64,000 nt of DNA from Selenomonadaceae bacterium (GTDB lineage: Bacteria; Bacillota; Negativicutes; Selenomonadales; Selenomonadaceae): the NCBI GenBank assembly GCA_017428215.1, contig JAFRRH010000049.1, positions 22,246 through 86,245 on the forward strand. Direction: 5' to 3'. Below are positions 29,165 to 38,668 of the stretch, one piece after another (position 1 is the stretch's first letter; each line of letters starts with the position of its first letter). The position numbers were made by a program, and so were the translations under genes. The notes below the pieces were generated by a model. That model was given only the letters and a program-made list of their open reading frames with translations. It did not search any database and was not told the DNA's origin.

Positions 29165-29938
29165 ATGACAGATGTACAGAATCAGCCAGATAAACGCGGC
29201 ATAAAAATAAATCGGACAGGAATCACAGGGCTACACCTGCCATTTTTTATTTCGGACGGCGGCAAAACTCAACAAGTCTTAGCGAAAATTCGGTTTACAG
29301 TTGCGCTCGCCGAAAATCTGCGCGGGACGCATATGAGCCGCCTCACAGAAATTTTGACGGATTGGACGCAACGACCGATAAAAATTCCTGACGTGGAAAA
29401 AATTTTACTCGACGCCTTAGAAAAACTTTCAACCGACTTTGCGGCGATAACGTTTGCTTTTAAATTCTTTATAGAAAAATTTTCGCCCGTGTCTAAAAAA
29501 TCTTCCTTAACTGCCGTCGACTGTGAATTTATCGGCGAACTCAAGCGCGGCAGTCGTATGAATTTTACTTTGGGATTAGCCGTGCCGTTTACGTCGCTTT
29601 GTCCGTGCAGTAAGGAAATTTCGGATTTCGGTGCACATAATCAACGCTCAATCTGCCGCGTAAAGTTGACGTTCAAAGATGTTAACGACGTTTCGATAGA
29701 AAAATTTGTTCGATTGATTGAGGCGCAAGGTTCAGCTGAAATTTTCCCGCTCCTCAAGCGCGAAGATGAAAAATTTATAACTGAAGCCGCCTATCAAAAT
29801 CCAAAGTTCGTGGAAGATATTTTGCGCGACGTGGTAATTGCTCTGCGCGGCGTAGAAAATTTATCTGCCTTCGCCGTTGAATGCGAAAATTTTGAATCAA
29901 TCCACAACCACAACGCCTTTGCCGCTCACGAGGAATAA
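29165..29938 (+). CDS. folE2: GTP cyclohydrolase I, FolE2 type
   Basis: About 257 residues. It makes dihydroneopterin triphosphate for folate (and queuosine) synthesis. Catalytic CPCSKEISDFGAHNQRS and the N-terminal NRTGITGLHLPFF are typical of the metal-flexible type IB enzyme. The start at 29165 lies 56 bases after csaB; a TTG at 29147 is also in frame. Confidence 0.93.
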   Translation: MTDVQNQPDKRGIKINRTGITGLHLPFFISDGGKTQQVLAKIRFTVALAENLRGTHMSRLTEILTDWTQRPIKIPDVEKILLDALEKLSTDFAAITFAFKFFIEKFSPVSKKSSLTAVDCEFIGELKRGSRMNFTLGLAVPFTSLCPCSKEISDFGAHNQRSICRVKLTFKDVNDVSIEKFVRLIEAQGSAEIFPLLKREDEKFITEAAYQNPKFVEDILRDVVIALRGVENLSAFAVECENFESIHNHNAFAAHEE

Positions 29939-29947
29939 CTTTTCGGC

Positions 29948-30211
29948 TCACGTCCAACCGTCGACGTTACAAAGTTGTTGATAATCCTGCGCCGTAAAAA
30001 AATTTTGGGTAATAGTAATTTTGAATTTGCTGTTAACTACATATGGCTTGCCTAACTTGTCTCGTTCGATTAAAACTTCCTCAATCGGGCGATATATTTT
30101 ATATCGCAAAATTTTTTCCTGCCGCCGCGCCGTGAAATATTTTAAAAATTTTTCAACGGGCTTTTCAAATCGGCTAGTCAACAATCCACTACTCGCCGTC
30201 GTGCAAAAGAT
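29948..30211 (-). pseudogene. Sfp-type phosphopantetheinyl transferase fragment
   Basis: An open frame without a good start: FTARRQEKILRYKIYRP then KLGKPYVVNSKFKITI, matching the N-terminal half of Sfp-type PPTases (RREKALRY...GKPYL...NISHS). The catalytic C-terminal half is missing. It probably once activated the carrier domain of the adjacent NRPS relic. Confidence 0.5.
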
Positions 30212-30262
30212 TTATGTCGATTAATTTTTTCTTAACTTTGCCGTAGCCGTAGCGCGAAATGT

Positions 30263-30799
30263 TTATTGAATAACGTAAAATGAATCGCCGTGTTCATATT
30301 CCTCATTTTCCAAACCAAATAAAATTGCAATTCGTTCGGGAAAAATTAAGAACAAGACAGTTAAAATCGTAATCAAAAAGCCGCTAAGTTCCACAACTTT
30401 TTTCATGAGCTGACAAATCCCGAAGTAATCTTTCTCGCCGTAAAGCACGCCGCAAATATTCGGAATGACGCTGATGATACCGCCCGCTAAAAGTTCCGCT
30501 ATTATCAGCGTATTTGAGCAGACCGCGTAAATTTCCATTGCCGTGACGCCAAGAACTGTTAAAACTGCAGTGTTGAGTACAAAAATTTGCAACGCTTGCA
30601 TGAGTTCCAATCTTACTCGCGGACTGCCTGTTTTGAGCGCGGAGAAAAAAATATCTTTGAACCACGCAATGTCGCTTAAACGGAACTTTAACATTCTGTC
30701 ATTGGAGCGTGCGTAGAAAATTAATATGACTAATCCGCAAGCATAACCGATAATCGTTGCGGCGGCGGACCTTCCATGCCCATGCCCGCGAATAAGCAT
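30263..30799 (-). pseudogene. MATE-family efflux transporter fragment
   Basis: 178 codons with five or six hydrophobic helices (AAATIIGYACGLVILIFYAR, AELLAGGIISVIPNICGVLY, SGFLITILTVLFLIFPERI), resembling the second part of a MATE exporter. The N-terminal half is missing and the end is truncated. Its upstream end is fused out of frame to the thioester-reductase fragment, marking a deletion junction near 30795. Confidence 0.65.
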
Positions 30800-31229
30800 T
30801 ATTCGAGAAGTTAATTTGGAACTCGCCGTCGGAAATGCGGCGCATGAGATTGCCGACGCGAATAATTTTCCCGTCGAGTTTGCCTTGACCGATTGCGGTT
30901 AAAACTAATTCTTCCGCTTGAAATTTTGAGTAAACGTATTTATTCGACATGACCTCTTATCCAATGTAGAAGTCGCTTTCGGTGAATTTTTTATCAGTGG
31001 GAAGTTTTTGTCCAACGTAGTCGCCTCTGACGTTAAAAGTTGAAGCTTGTTTATTACTGCGAATAAAGCAGAGAATTTTTGCCGAAGTATTCTTAAACAA
31101 TTCGTAGAGGACGTGAATCCCCAAAAGGCCCGTCGCGCCGGTGAGCAAAACATCGCCTAAGCCTTCGTGGTGGATTTCGTCGACATATTCTACGCGATTT
31201 TTGGCAAGTGCTCTTTTAATTTGGAAAAA
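30795..31229 (-). pseudogene. NRPS thioester-reductase domain remnant
   Basis: Two frames together cover an R domain. The NAD(P)-binding start GDVLLTGATGLLGIHVLYEL ends at a stop near 30957. A second frame carries the catalytic YxxxK region SNKYVYSKFQAEELV, then KIIRVGNLM and SDGEFQINFS. The middle is deleted and a frameshift lies near 30955. R domains release nonribosomal peptides as aldehydes or alcohols. Confidence 0.72.
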
Positions 31230-31710
31230 TTAGTTGAGGAATGAGCTACCCTCGATAAGCGCGGAAATTTTTGGTGCAGAGATTTTTTTCTCAACCCGCA
31301 CGGGCGTCGGAGCCTGTTGCTTTAAAATGTAAGCCTCTAACTTTTCGACAGTCGGATTTTTCATCTGCGCCGATATTTTTTCTGCCCAGTGCCTTTGCAA
31401 ACATTCCGCACAAAGTTTTCTGCAAATCTGTTGCGGCAATTTTTTTATCTTCCGCTTCGACTTGCAAGACAGGTTCGGGTAGTGCTTTCTTGTTGATTTT
31501 TTGCTCGTCAGCCGAAAGCCAATCAATATCTCCGATTTTCTCCGCGTTAAAAATTTTCGTGATGACATGTTTATAACTGTCAGCAAAACTTTTTATCAGC
31601 GTGTCAGAATATTTCCCGCCGTCAAAGCTAATCGACACGGCGCAAGAATTTTCATCAACCTGCAACGCAAAACGTGTCTTTAATCGACGCAGAGTCGACC
31701 GACACTCCAC
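31230..31710 (-). pseudogene. NRPS condensation-end / carrier-domain remnant
   Basis: The frame from 31710 reads CAVSISFDGGKYSDTLIKSF and SYKHVITKIFNAEKIGDIDW, the end of a condensation domain. It continues into LQKTLCGMFAKALGRKNIGA, the start of a peptidyl carrier domain. A frameshift near 31370 leads into VEKLEAYILKQ, the carrier-reductase linker. The adenylation domain and the carrier Ser motif are absent. Confidence 0.65.
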
Positions 31711-31838
31711 GAAAAAGGGAATCGCGGCATTGTTCTATGGTATCTTCCATAAAGAGAATTCCGCCTTTCCACAAAATTATTGAAAATTATTCAAGCAACA
31801 ACTTTAAATTTTTACAAGCTTTTTGGCAAATAAAATCC

Positions 31839-33293
31839 TCAAACCATAACTTGCAAGCGTTGAATTGTCATATCTTCGGGACCAGTAATTTGACAGCCTT
31901 TGCGCTTGGCATAACGGACATAATCTAAAATTTCTTTAGTAATCCGTTCACCTGGCGCAAGTATCGGAATGCCAGGAGGATAGCACATTAAAAATTCTGC
32001 CGCAGTCTTATTTACAGTTTCTTCAATCGGCAAGGATTTTTTTTCTGCGTAGAAAGCGTCTTTTGGTGTGGCGTCAACAATCGGGTCAATGTATTCAACT
32101 TTCATGAGGCGCGAAGGATCTTTACGATAAATCCGCTTAATGTCGGCAAGCGCACTTACAAGCCGCTCAATATCTTTAACGCGGTCGCCAACGGAAACAT
32201 ACGCTAAAATATTCGCAATGTCGCCAAACTCCAGCTGAATATCATATTCGTCGCGCAAAATGTCATAAACTTCGACGCCTGCCAAACCAACAGCCCGCGT
32301 AAAAATAGACAATTTCGTAACGTCAAAGTCAAAGACAGAATCGCCGTCCACAATTTCCTTGCCATAAGCATACCAGCCGCCGAGAAAATTTATTTCGTCG
32401 CGAGCATATTCAACCAGCTCAATAACGCGATTAAAAATATCTGCGCCGTGCAAAACCAAATTTCGCCGCGAAATGTCAAGACTGACCATAAGCAGATAAG
32501 AACCGCTCGTTGACTGCGTGAGATTTATAATCTGGTGAACGTAGCCCGCATTAATATTTTCGCCCGTCAACAGCAGAGAACTTTGCGTTAAGGAGCCGCC
32601 GGATTTATGCATAGAAACTGCAGCCATATCCGCGCCAACACTCATCGCTGAGGGTGGCAATTTTTTATTAAAGTAAAAATGCGTGCCGTGCGCCTCGTCC
32701 GCTAAAACTTTCATACCGTGTTCGTGAGCCACGCGAGTTATCGTTGCAATGTCCGAGCAAATGCCGTAGTAAGTCGGATTGTTAATCAGCACGGCTTTAG
32801 CGTCGGGATTATTTTTTATCGCGGCAATGACTTCCTTAACCTTCATGCCAAGCGAAATCCCCAATCGTTCATCGACTTGCGGATTGACATAAACGGGAAT
32901 TGCTCCGCACAAAATCAGCGCGTTAATTGCTGAACGGTGAACATTGCGCGGCAAAATAATTTTATCGCCTGGCTTGCACGTCGCCAAAATCATTGCTTGC
33001 ACCGCCGAAGTTGTTCCGCCAATCATGAAAAAACTATGCGCCGCCCCGAATGCTTTTGCCGCTAAAATTTCTGCGTCGCGAATTACGCTGACGGGGTGAC
33101 ATAAATTATCCAGCGGCTTCATTGAATTAACATCGACATCAAGACAGTTTTGCCCTAAAAATTCTGCAAGCTCGTGATTGCCGCGCCCGCGTTTATGTCC
33201 TGGTACGTCAAAGGGCACTAATCTTGCCGCTTTCATATTAGTTAACGCCTCCAATATCGGAGCGCGGTCTTGTGTTAAATAATCGTTTCTCAT
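31839..33293 (-). CDS. Orn/Lys/Arg decarboxylase (fold type I)
   Basis: 484 residues, close to the short SpeA/YaaO-type decarboxylases of Firmicutes, without the N-terminal wing domain. PLP site: SMHKSGGSLTQSS; also DVPGHKRGRGN, FMIGGTTSAVQAMI, DEAHGTHFYF and the C-terminal CYPPGIPILAPGE. It makes a polyamine (agmatine, cadaverine or putrescine); the substrate cannot be read from sequence. Cadaverine is a peptidoglycan component in selenomonads, which would fit. It follows sepF after a terminator. Confidence 0.9.
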   Translation of the reverse strand: MRNDYLTQDRAPILEALTNMKAARLVPFDVPGHKRGRGNHELAEFLGQNCLDVDVNSMKPLDNLCHPVSVIRDAEILAAKAFGAAHSFFMIGGTTSAVQAMILATCKPGDKIILPRNVHRSAINALILCGAIPVYVNPQVDERLGISLGMKVKEVIAAIKNNPDAKAVLINNPTYYGICSDIATITRVAHEHGMKVLADEAHGTHFYFNKKLPPSAMSVGADMAAVSMHKSGGSLTQSSLLLTGENINAGYVHQIINLTQSTSGSYLLMVSLDISRRNLVLHGADIFNRVIELVEYARDEINFLGGWYAYGKEIVDGDSVFDFDVTKLSIFTRAVGLAGVEVYDILRDEYDIQLEFGDIANILAYVSVGDRVKDIERLVSALADIKRIYRKDPSRLMKVEYIDPIVDATPKDAFYAEKKSLPIEETVNKTAAEFLMCYPPGIPILAPGERITKEILDYVRYAKRKGCQITGPEDMTIQRLQVMV

Positions 33294-33311
33294 ACTCTAT
33301 TCTCCCTAAAC

Positions 33312-33345
33312 AAAAAACAGGCAACCGTTAGGCATGCCCGCTTTT
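33312..33345 (-). terminator. Terminator between sepF and the decarboxylase
   Basis: CGGGCA and TGCCTG (33340-33318, minus strand) form a 6-bp stem with one G-U pair, followed by TTTTTTG. Confidence 0.55.
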
Positions 33346-33381
33346 TGTATGTGAATTGATTTTAATTTTAATCTCGCCCTC

Positions 33382-34029
33382 TCAACTATAACGACGCATA
33401 GGAATTTTAGCCGCGGCACTTTCATATTCTATACCTTTGGGCACGTAAAGAACAATTTTACTCGAAACCATTTCCGCTTGCCCGTCAATCGTGTAAACCG
33501 CACCAATAATAAAATCGCCAATGCGTTGCTGTTGCAATTCGTCAACGCCTTCAAAATTCACGATAACTGCATTGTGTTTTAAAAGGTCGTCGGCAATCTG
33601 CTTAACTTGGTCGTCGAATTTTGTTGGAGCGTAAATTTTCATTGTGAGCGTTGGGGTTTTGACGACGGCAAGGCTCGGTCTTACAGACGCTTCCGCAGTG
33701 TTGTTATTGTAAGCTTCATAACGGACGCCGCCCATACTCGTAACGCCGTTTTCCGCAGTGCTTACCATTCCGCCATGTCGCGTGAAACTCATCGTTCCCG
33801 TACCGAAATTTTGTGCATAACCGCCCGTTGCTGTTTGTTTTTCTGCTTGGAATGTCTGCGCGGCAGGTTGAGCTGTTGATTGTACCGTTGGTTGTGCTGG
33901 CGCAGATTTTACTTCTTCAGCTTTAGTTTCGGCTTTTTTAGTATCTTTAACTTCCTCTTCTTCTTCGTTGGGTGGTTCAAGCGGCATGATTATGTCCGTA
34001 ATTTTCCTTATCCAATCCATCAATATCAT
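33382..34029 (-). CDS. sepF: Cell division protein SepF
   Basis: About 215 residues. The N-terminal amphipathic membrane anchor is MILMDWIRKITDIIMPLE. A long Pro/Gln/Thr linker follows, then the SepF core (VVKTPTLTMKIYAPTKFDDQ; AVIVNFEGVDELQQQRIGDF; GAVYTIDGQAEMV). It anchors FtsZ to the membrane. It starts at the ATG 10 bases after GGAAGG; six further in-frame codons upstream are unlikely. The sigma gene is upstream. Confidence 0.92.
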   Translation of the reverse strand: MILMDWIRKITDIIMPLEPPNEEEEEVKDTKKAETKAEEVKSAPAQPTVQSTAQPAAQTFQAEKQTATGGYAQNFGTGTMSFTRHGGMVSTAENGVTSMGGVRYEAYNNNTAEASVRPSLAVVKTPTLTMKIYAPTKFDDQVKQIADDLLKHNAVIVNFEGVDELQQQRIGDFIIGAVYTIDGQAEMVSSKIVLYVPKGIEYESAAAKIPMRRYS

Positions 34030-34134
34030 ATACAATCGCCCTTCCAATTAGTGGTTTGCTTAAAGCATGCTTATTCTAACACAGCGTTTAGCAAATTGCA
34101 AAGGGTTTTTCAAGTTTTTTTCAGCTGAAAATTA

Positions 34135-34854
34135 TCAATAAAAATCTCTGAGCTTAATTGAGCAGTCGGGGTTGCGCAACTTACCAAGAGCTTTTGTTTC
34201 GACGGCTTGAATTGCACTGTCGCTGACTTTGAAAATTTTCGCGACTTCGTTAAGCGTTCTAGCTCTGCCGTCTTCCAAACCAAATCTAAGCGACAAAACT
34301 TTTTTCTCGTGCGGCGTCAAAGTGTTCATTGCTTCACCGAGCATTTCGCGCATTTGCATATTAGTCATCAAGTCAAAGTGCGTAGGAGTTTTGCTATCTT
34401 CCACGAAATCGGCAAGTGTCAAGCCCTCTATAAAATCGCCCTCGACCGCGTATTTATCTTTATCGTTATAAGTTCTCTCGTCAATCGGCGTATCAAGTGA
34501 AACCTGCGCGGTATCTTCCATTTCACGCAAGCCACGAACGATAGCCTTTTCAATACACTCTTCGGCGTATTCGATGAAAGTAGCGGAGCCTTTTGTGCTG
34601 AACTTTTTAACCGCCTTCATAAGTCCGATATTGCCCTCTTGAATCAAATCCGAAAACGGCGCACCCTGTCCTGTATAATTCCGCGCTATGTTGACGACCA
34701 GCCGCAGATTTGCATTGACCAATTCCAGTTGCGCGTCCTCGTCGCCGTCCGCCGCCCTAAGTAACAACGTGTGAAATTCCTGTGCGCCCAAAAGCGGTAT
34801 TCGCCGCACTTCTTCCAGATAAATTTCCACGTCCTCCAAATATTCTTGCTCCAT
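34135..34854 (-). CDS. Sigma-70 family factor with atypical region 2.3-2.4
   Basis: 239 residues. Region 1.2/2.1-2.2 is canonical (IYLEEVRRIPLLGAQE, ELVNANLRLVVNIARNY, PFSDLIQEGNIGLMKAVKKF). Region 2.3-2.4 then reads STKGSATFIEYAEECIEKAI, where primary sigmas have YATWWIRQAI; the melting/-10 tryptophans are gone. Region 3 is short and acidic. Region 4 is normal up to the helix-turn-helix (LTPHEKKVLSLRFGLEDGRA; LNEVAKIFKVSDSAIQAVET). It is probably an alternative sigma factor with its own -10 preference. It lies upstream of sepF. Confidence 0.88.
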   Translation of the reverse strand: MEQEYLEDVEIYLEEVRRIPLLGAQEFHTLLLRAADGDEDAQLELVNANLRLVVNIARNYTGQGAPFSDLIQEGNIGLMKAVKKFSTKGSATFIEYAEECIEKAIVRGLREMEDTAQVSLDTPIDERTYNDKDKYAVEGDFIEGLTLADFVEDSKTPTHFDLMTNMQMREMLGEAMNTLTPHEKKVLSLRFGLEDGRARTLNEVAKIFKVSDSAIQAVETKALGKLRNPDCSIKLRDFY

Positions 34855-34930
34855 AACTTACACCGCCTTTATCAGAAAATTTTTTTCAGTGTTCGATATT
34901 TCGGCGGGTAAATCCTTCACGTTCAAATAA

Positions 34931-36748
34931 TTATTTTCGGGCGTTTTTGGCGGCGCGTCCGCGAGTAGTTCTGTCGAGAATTGCCTTGCGCAAGCGAATA
35001 CTTTTCGGCGTGACCTCAACAAGTTCGTCGTCGTTGATATATTCCATTGCCTGCTCCAAACTCATAAAACGCGGCGGCACAAGTCTAATAGCCTCATCAG
35101 CATTACTGGAGCGGATATTCGTTTGATGTTTCTGCTTGCATGGATTAATATCAATGTCCATGTCACGGGAATTTTCGCCAACAATCATGCCCTCGTAAAC
35201 TTTTTGACCAGGCTCAATGAACATAACGCCTCTATCCTGCAAGTTGAAAATTCCATAACCAGTCGTTTCGCCCTGCTCAAAGGCAACCAAACTGCCGCGA
35301 CTGCGACCAGGAATATCGCCCTTGTAAGGCTCGTAGCCGTGAAAAATGTGATTCATTATGCCGTTGCCGCGTGTCGAAGTCAAAAGCTCCGAACGAAAAC
35401 CTATCAATCCCCGCGCAGGTATCAAAAAGTTTAGCCGCATATAACCTGCGACATTCTGCATATTCTTTAACTCGGCTTTGCGTCGTCCTAAACTTTCCAT
35501 AACCGTGCCCATATAATCTTGTGACACTTCAACAGTTAAATTCTCTATCGGCTCGTATTTTTGCCCGTCAATCAGCTTATAAACCACTTCGGGCTTGCCA
35601 ATTTGCATTTCGTAACCTTCGCGGCGCATAGTCTCAATCAAAATCGATAAATGAAGTTCACCGCGTCCGCTAACTTTGAACACGTCAGCTGAATCCGTTT
35701 CCTCGACGCGTAAGGCAACGTTCGTTTGAGCTTCTTTAAATAATCTGTCGCGAATGTGGCGGCTCGTTAAAAATTGTCCTTCCGTGCCCGCGAACGGACT
35801 TGTATTAACTCCGAATGTCACGCTTAAGGTCGGCTCGTCCACGCGAATTGACGGTAAAGCTTCGGGGTGCTCCACGTCGGCAACCGTATCGCCGATTGAA
35901 ACTTCACTTAAGCCCGTTAACGCGACAATTTCGCCCATTTGCGCCTCTGCAGTCTCGACGCGATTCAAGCCGTCATAAGTGAAAACTTTGCCGACTTTAA
36001 CCTTTTTAATGCCGCCCTCGCTCATAAGGGCAATCGTTTCGCCCGATTTAATTTTCCCGCGCTGAACTCGCCCGATTGCAATTTTTCCAACATAATCATC
36101 AGCTTCAAGCGTTGTAACGACAAGTTGTAATGGCGCGTCAAGTTCACCTTCGGGCGGCGGAATTTCTTTTAAAATAGTGTCCATTAGCGGTTGAAGATTT
36201 TTACTCTCGTCGTGTATATCGCGCTTGGCAATGCCCGCCTTAGCCGCCGTATAAACTACAGGAAAATCAAGTTGCTCGTCATCGGCGTCAAGCTCCATAA
36301 AAAGTTCTAAAACTTCGTCGTAAACTTCATCGACGCGAGCTTCTGGGCGGTCAATTTTATTTATTACGACAACCGGCTTGAGTTTATGTTCCAAAGCTTT
36401 GCGCAAAACGTATTTTGTTTGCGGCATGGGACCTTCAAAAGCGTCGACCAAAAGTAAAACGCCGTCAACCATGTTTAAAACGCGCTCAACCTCGCCGCCG
36501 AAATCTGCATGTCCTGGCGTGTCGACGATATTTATCTTGACGCCCTTATAAAAAATCGCCGTGTTCTTTGAAAGAATGGTTATACCGCGTTCGCGTTCCA
36601 AATCGCCGCTGTCCATGACGCGCTCGGCTACCTGCTCATTTTTGCGGAAGATATGACTTTGCTTTAACATAGCGTCAACCAATGTCGTTTTGCCGTGATC
36701 TACGTGCGCGATTATCGCTATATTTCTACGTTCAGAATTTACTCCCAT
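34931..36748 (-). CDS. typA: Ribosome-associated GTPase TypA/BipA
   Basis: 605 residues starting [20 protein letters not shown] with AAAGGAGG ahead; a 20-codon upstream extension covers the ribosome site. GTPase motifs [23 protein letters not shown] and [12 protein letters not shown]; a C-terminal EF-G-like fold. A 50S-assembly and stress GTPase. Confidence 0.96.
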   Translation of the reverse strand: MGVNSERRNIAIIAHVDHGKTTLVDAMLKQSHIFRKNEQVAERVMDSGDLERERGITILSKNTAIFYKGVKINIVDTPGHADFGGEVERVLNMVDGVLLLVDAFEGPMPQTKYVLRKALEHKLKPVVVINKIDRPEARVDEVYDEVLELFMELDADDEQLDFPVVYTAAKAGIAKRDIHDESKNLQPLMDTILKEIPPPEGELDAPLQLVVTTLEADDYVGKIAIGRVQRGKIKSGETIALMSEGGIKKVKVGKVFTYDGLNRVETAEAQMGEIVALTGLSEVSIGDTVADVEHPEALPSIRVDEPTLSVTFGVNTSPFAGTEGQFLTSRHIRDRLFKEAQTNVALRVEETDSADVFKVSGRGELHLSILIETMRREGYEMQIGKPEVVYKLIDGQKYEPIENLTVEVSQDYMGTVMESLGRRKAELKNMQNVAGYMRLNFLIPARGLIGFRSELLTSTRGNGIMNHIFHGYEPYKGDIPGRSRGSLVAFEQGETTGYGIFNLQDRGVMFIEPGQKVYEGMIVGENSRDMDIDINPCKQKHQTNIRSSNADEAIRLVPPRFMSLEQAMEYINDDELVEVTPKSIRLRKAILDRTTRGRAAKNARK

Positions 36749-36811
36749 TGAATTTCCTCCTTTGAAAACTTTGGCTATTATACGTTCAAAAATTTTTATA
36801 CGCAACAAAAA

Positions 36812-36840
36812 AATCCCGCCAATGTCGACGGGATAAATTT
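36812..36840 (-). terminator. Terminator of the RTX gene
   Basis: On the minus strand ATCCCGTC, a short loop, GGCGGGAT and seven T, just downstream of the RTX protein gene and before typA. Confidence 0.8.
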
Positions 36841-36853
36841 TTTGCCGCGCAGA

Positions 36854-38596
36854 TTATTGTTTTTTAAAATTGGAGCCGCTGATTTTATAAACGCTGTTGT
36901 TAATGTGGAAAGTCGTCGCGGTAAAATCTTTTAAGGTTATGGAATTGCCGCCGCTTAATTTCAACGTGACAGCTTTATCATTTTTGCTATAAGAGCCGCT
37001 AAAGTCAAGATTATTAAGCCTTAGCGTGTCCTTATTATCAAAACCAAAAATCGTATCGTCGCCATCGCCTTTGAAATACATAAAAACATCTGAACCGTCG
37101 CCACCATAGAGTGAATCATTGCCTGCGTCGCCCCATAAAGTGTCATTTCCTTTGCCGCCGACAAGGGTATCGTCGCCATTGGAGCCGTAAAGCTTATCAT
37201 TGCCAGCATTGCCAACTAGTGAATCGTTGCCAGCTCTGCCGTAAAGCGAATCATTTTTTGAGCCGCCGATTATAGTGTTATCAAGCCCGTTGCCAGTGAT
37301 TTTAATTGCTTTTGTTCGCGACGAGGCGTCAATAACTTCGGTTGTGGCGTCTACTGTCACGGGTGATTTTGTCGAGTTCGTCAAGGTTAAAATTTTATTA
37401 TCGTTAATGTTTATGCTCCCTAAACTTGCCGCACCGTCCAAAGTTATTTTTCCCTTGCCGACAGTGACAATAATATCGTCGCCGCTCGTTTTTGTCGAGT
37501 AAGTTCCTTTTCCATTTCCGATTTGCAACGTCGAAGTGCTGTTGAATCCATAAACATAATCATTTCCGTCGCCTGAAGTGTATTTTAAAAAAATATTTTC
37601 GCCGTTATTGTTGTAAATCGAATCGTTGCCAGTTCCGCCTGTAATTGTAATATCCGTATCACCTTCACTGGTTACAAGAATATCATCACCCGCACCGCCG
37701 CTCATTGATATATTTGAGGAAAAAGCGTTAAGGATAAAATCATTTCCGTTCCCGCCGTTTATTGTTACGAAAGAGTCGAAATTTTCAACGGAATCATTGC
37801 CGTTGCCGCCGAGTACTGTAACGTATTTCCCGCCGCGATTTTCAATGTAATCATTCCCTGCGCCGCCGTTTACGCTGACTTCGTTTCCGTCGTTAATAAA
37901 AATCGAATCATCATCTGCGCCGGTGTCGATTGTGACTTTCGAGCCAGCATTGTTGATTCTGTCCTGTTCTTTGCCGCTTAAGACTGAAACATTGTCGCCG
38001 GAGGTGTTAATAAGGTCACACAAATTGCCGCCTTTGACAGTTACGTTATCAGCAAGGTTTCTGACGTAATTTGGACGCGCCGACTTGCCGTTAATCTTAA
38101 TATTTGCAGTTTCGTTGTAAACGTCATTGACAACCTTAACATTTTTAGTTGAAGTGGCGATATTGGGCGGAGAATAGGCAGAACCTACGAGCGTGACAGT
38201 ATTTTTTCCGATTTTGATGAGTAAATCGTCACCGCTACGCAAAGTTTCAAAATTTACGCCGTTGACAACGAAACTTTCAATTCCATGAAAGCCATAGAGT
38301 AAATCGTTGCCGTCGCCTTTATTGTAGACGAAAATTGCGCCGACTTCATCGTTATAAATGGTGTCATTGCCTTTTCCGCCGAGAATCGTAGCGTTATTAA
38401 CGTTATAGTCGCGAAAATTGTAGATTACATCATTACCTGCGCCGCCGTTAATTGAATCGTAACCGCCGCTGTTGTTAATGGTGTCGTTGCCGCTACCCGC
38501 GTTGATTGTTACATTCGAGCCGCTGTTTGTGATTGAATCAGCCGAGCTTGTGCCCTTAACAATTACGCCGTCTTTGTCGTTAGTTTTCACAGCCAT
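36854..38596 (-). CDS. RTX / hemolysin-type calcium-binding repeat protein
   Basis: About 580 residues with no N-terminal signal peptide. Degenerate repeats run through the protein (NAGSGNDTINNSGGYDSING; GGAGNDYIENRGG) and become canonical GGxGxDxxx near the C-terminus (YGRAGNDSLVGNAGNDKLYG; GGKGNDTLWGDAGNDSLYGG). A typical C-terminal cap follows (SDVFMYFKGDGDDTIFGFD and a LKDFTATTFHI end). This is the layout of type I-secreted, Ca2+-folding surface proteins. No enzymatic domain and no ABC exporter genes are nearby, so function is open. Start at 38596 behind GGGAGG. Confidence 0.88.
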   Translation of the reverse strand: MAVKTNDKDGVIVKGTSSADSITNSGSNVTINAGSGNDTINNSGGYDSINGGAGNDVIYNFRDYNVNNATILGGKGNDTIYNDEVGAIFVYNKGDGNDLLYGFHGIESFVVNGVNFETLRSGDDLLIKIGKNTVTLVGSAYSPPNIATSTKNVKVVNDVYNETANIKINGKSARPNYVRNLADNVTVKGGNLCDLINTSGDNVSVLSGKEQDRINNAGSKVTIDTGADDDSIFINDGNEVSVNGGAGNDYIENRGGKYVTVLGGNGNDSVENFDSFVTINGGNGNDFILNAFSSNISMSGGAGDDILVTSEGDTDITITGGTGNDSIYNNNGENIFLKYTSGDGNDYVYGFNSTSTLQIGNGKGTYSTKTSGDDIIVTVGKGKITLDGAASLGSININDNKILTLTNSTKSPVTVDATTEVIDASSRTKAIKITGNGLDNTIIGGSKNDSLYGRAGNDSLVGNAGNDKLYGSNGDDTLVGGKGNDTLWGDAGNDSLYGGDGSDVFMYFKGDGDDTIFGFDNKDTLRLNNLDFSGSYSKNDKAVTLKLSGGNSITLKDFTATTFHINNSVYKISGSNFKKQ

Positions 38597-38635
38597 AAAA
38601 ACACCTCCCAAAAACTTTTAATCTATTATATCCAA

Positions 38636-38664
38636 AAAAAATCCCGCAACAATGGCGGGAAAAA
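38636..38664 (-). terminator. Terminator of the aminotransferase gene
   Basis: On the minus strand TCCCGCC, loop ATTGTT, GCGGGA, then eight T, four bases after the stop. Confidence 0.85.
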
Positions 38665-38668
38665 ATTT

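Noticed and set aside
30699..30950. 83-codon minus-strand ORF called as a protein
   Set aside because: Its first part is the thioester-reductase catalytic segment; its last ~30 codons are the MATE fragment read in the wrong frame across a deletion junction.
33318..33340. Sequence ACCGTTAGGCATGC resembling part of the CRISPR repeat
   Set aside because: Only a short partial match; it is better explained as the stem-loop of the sepF terminator, with no second copy.
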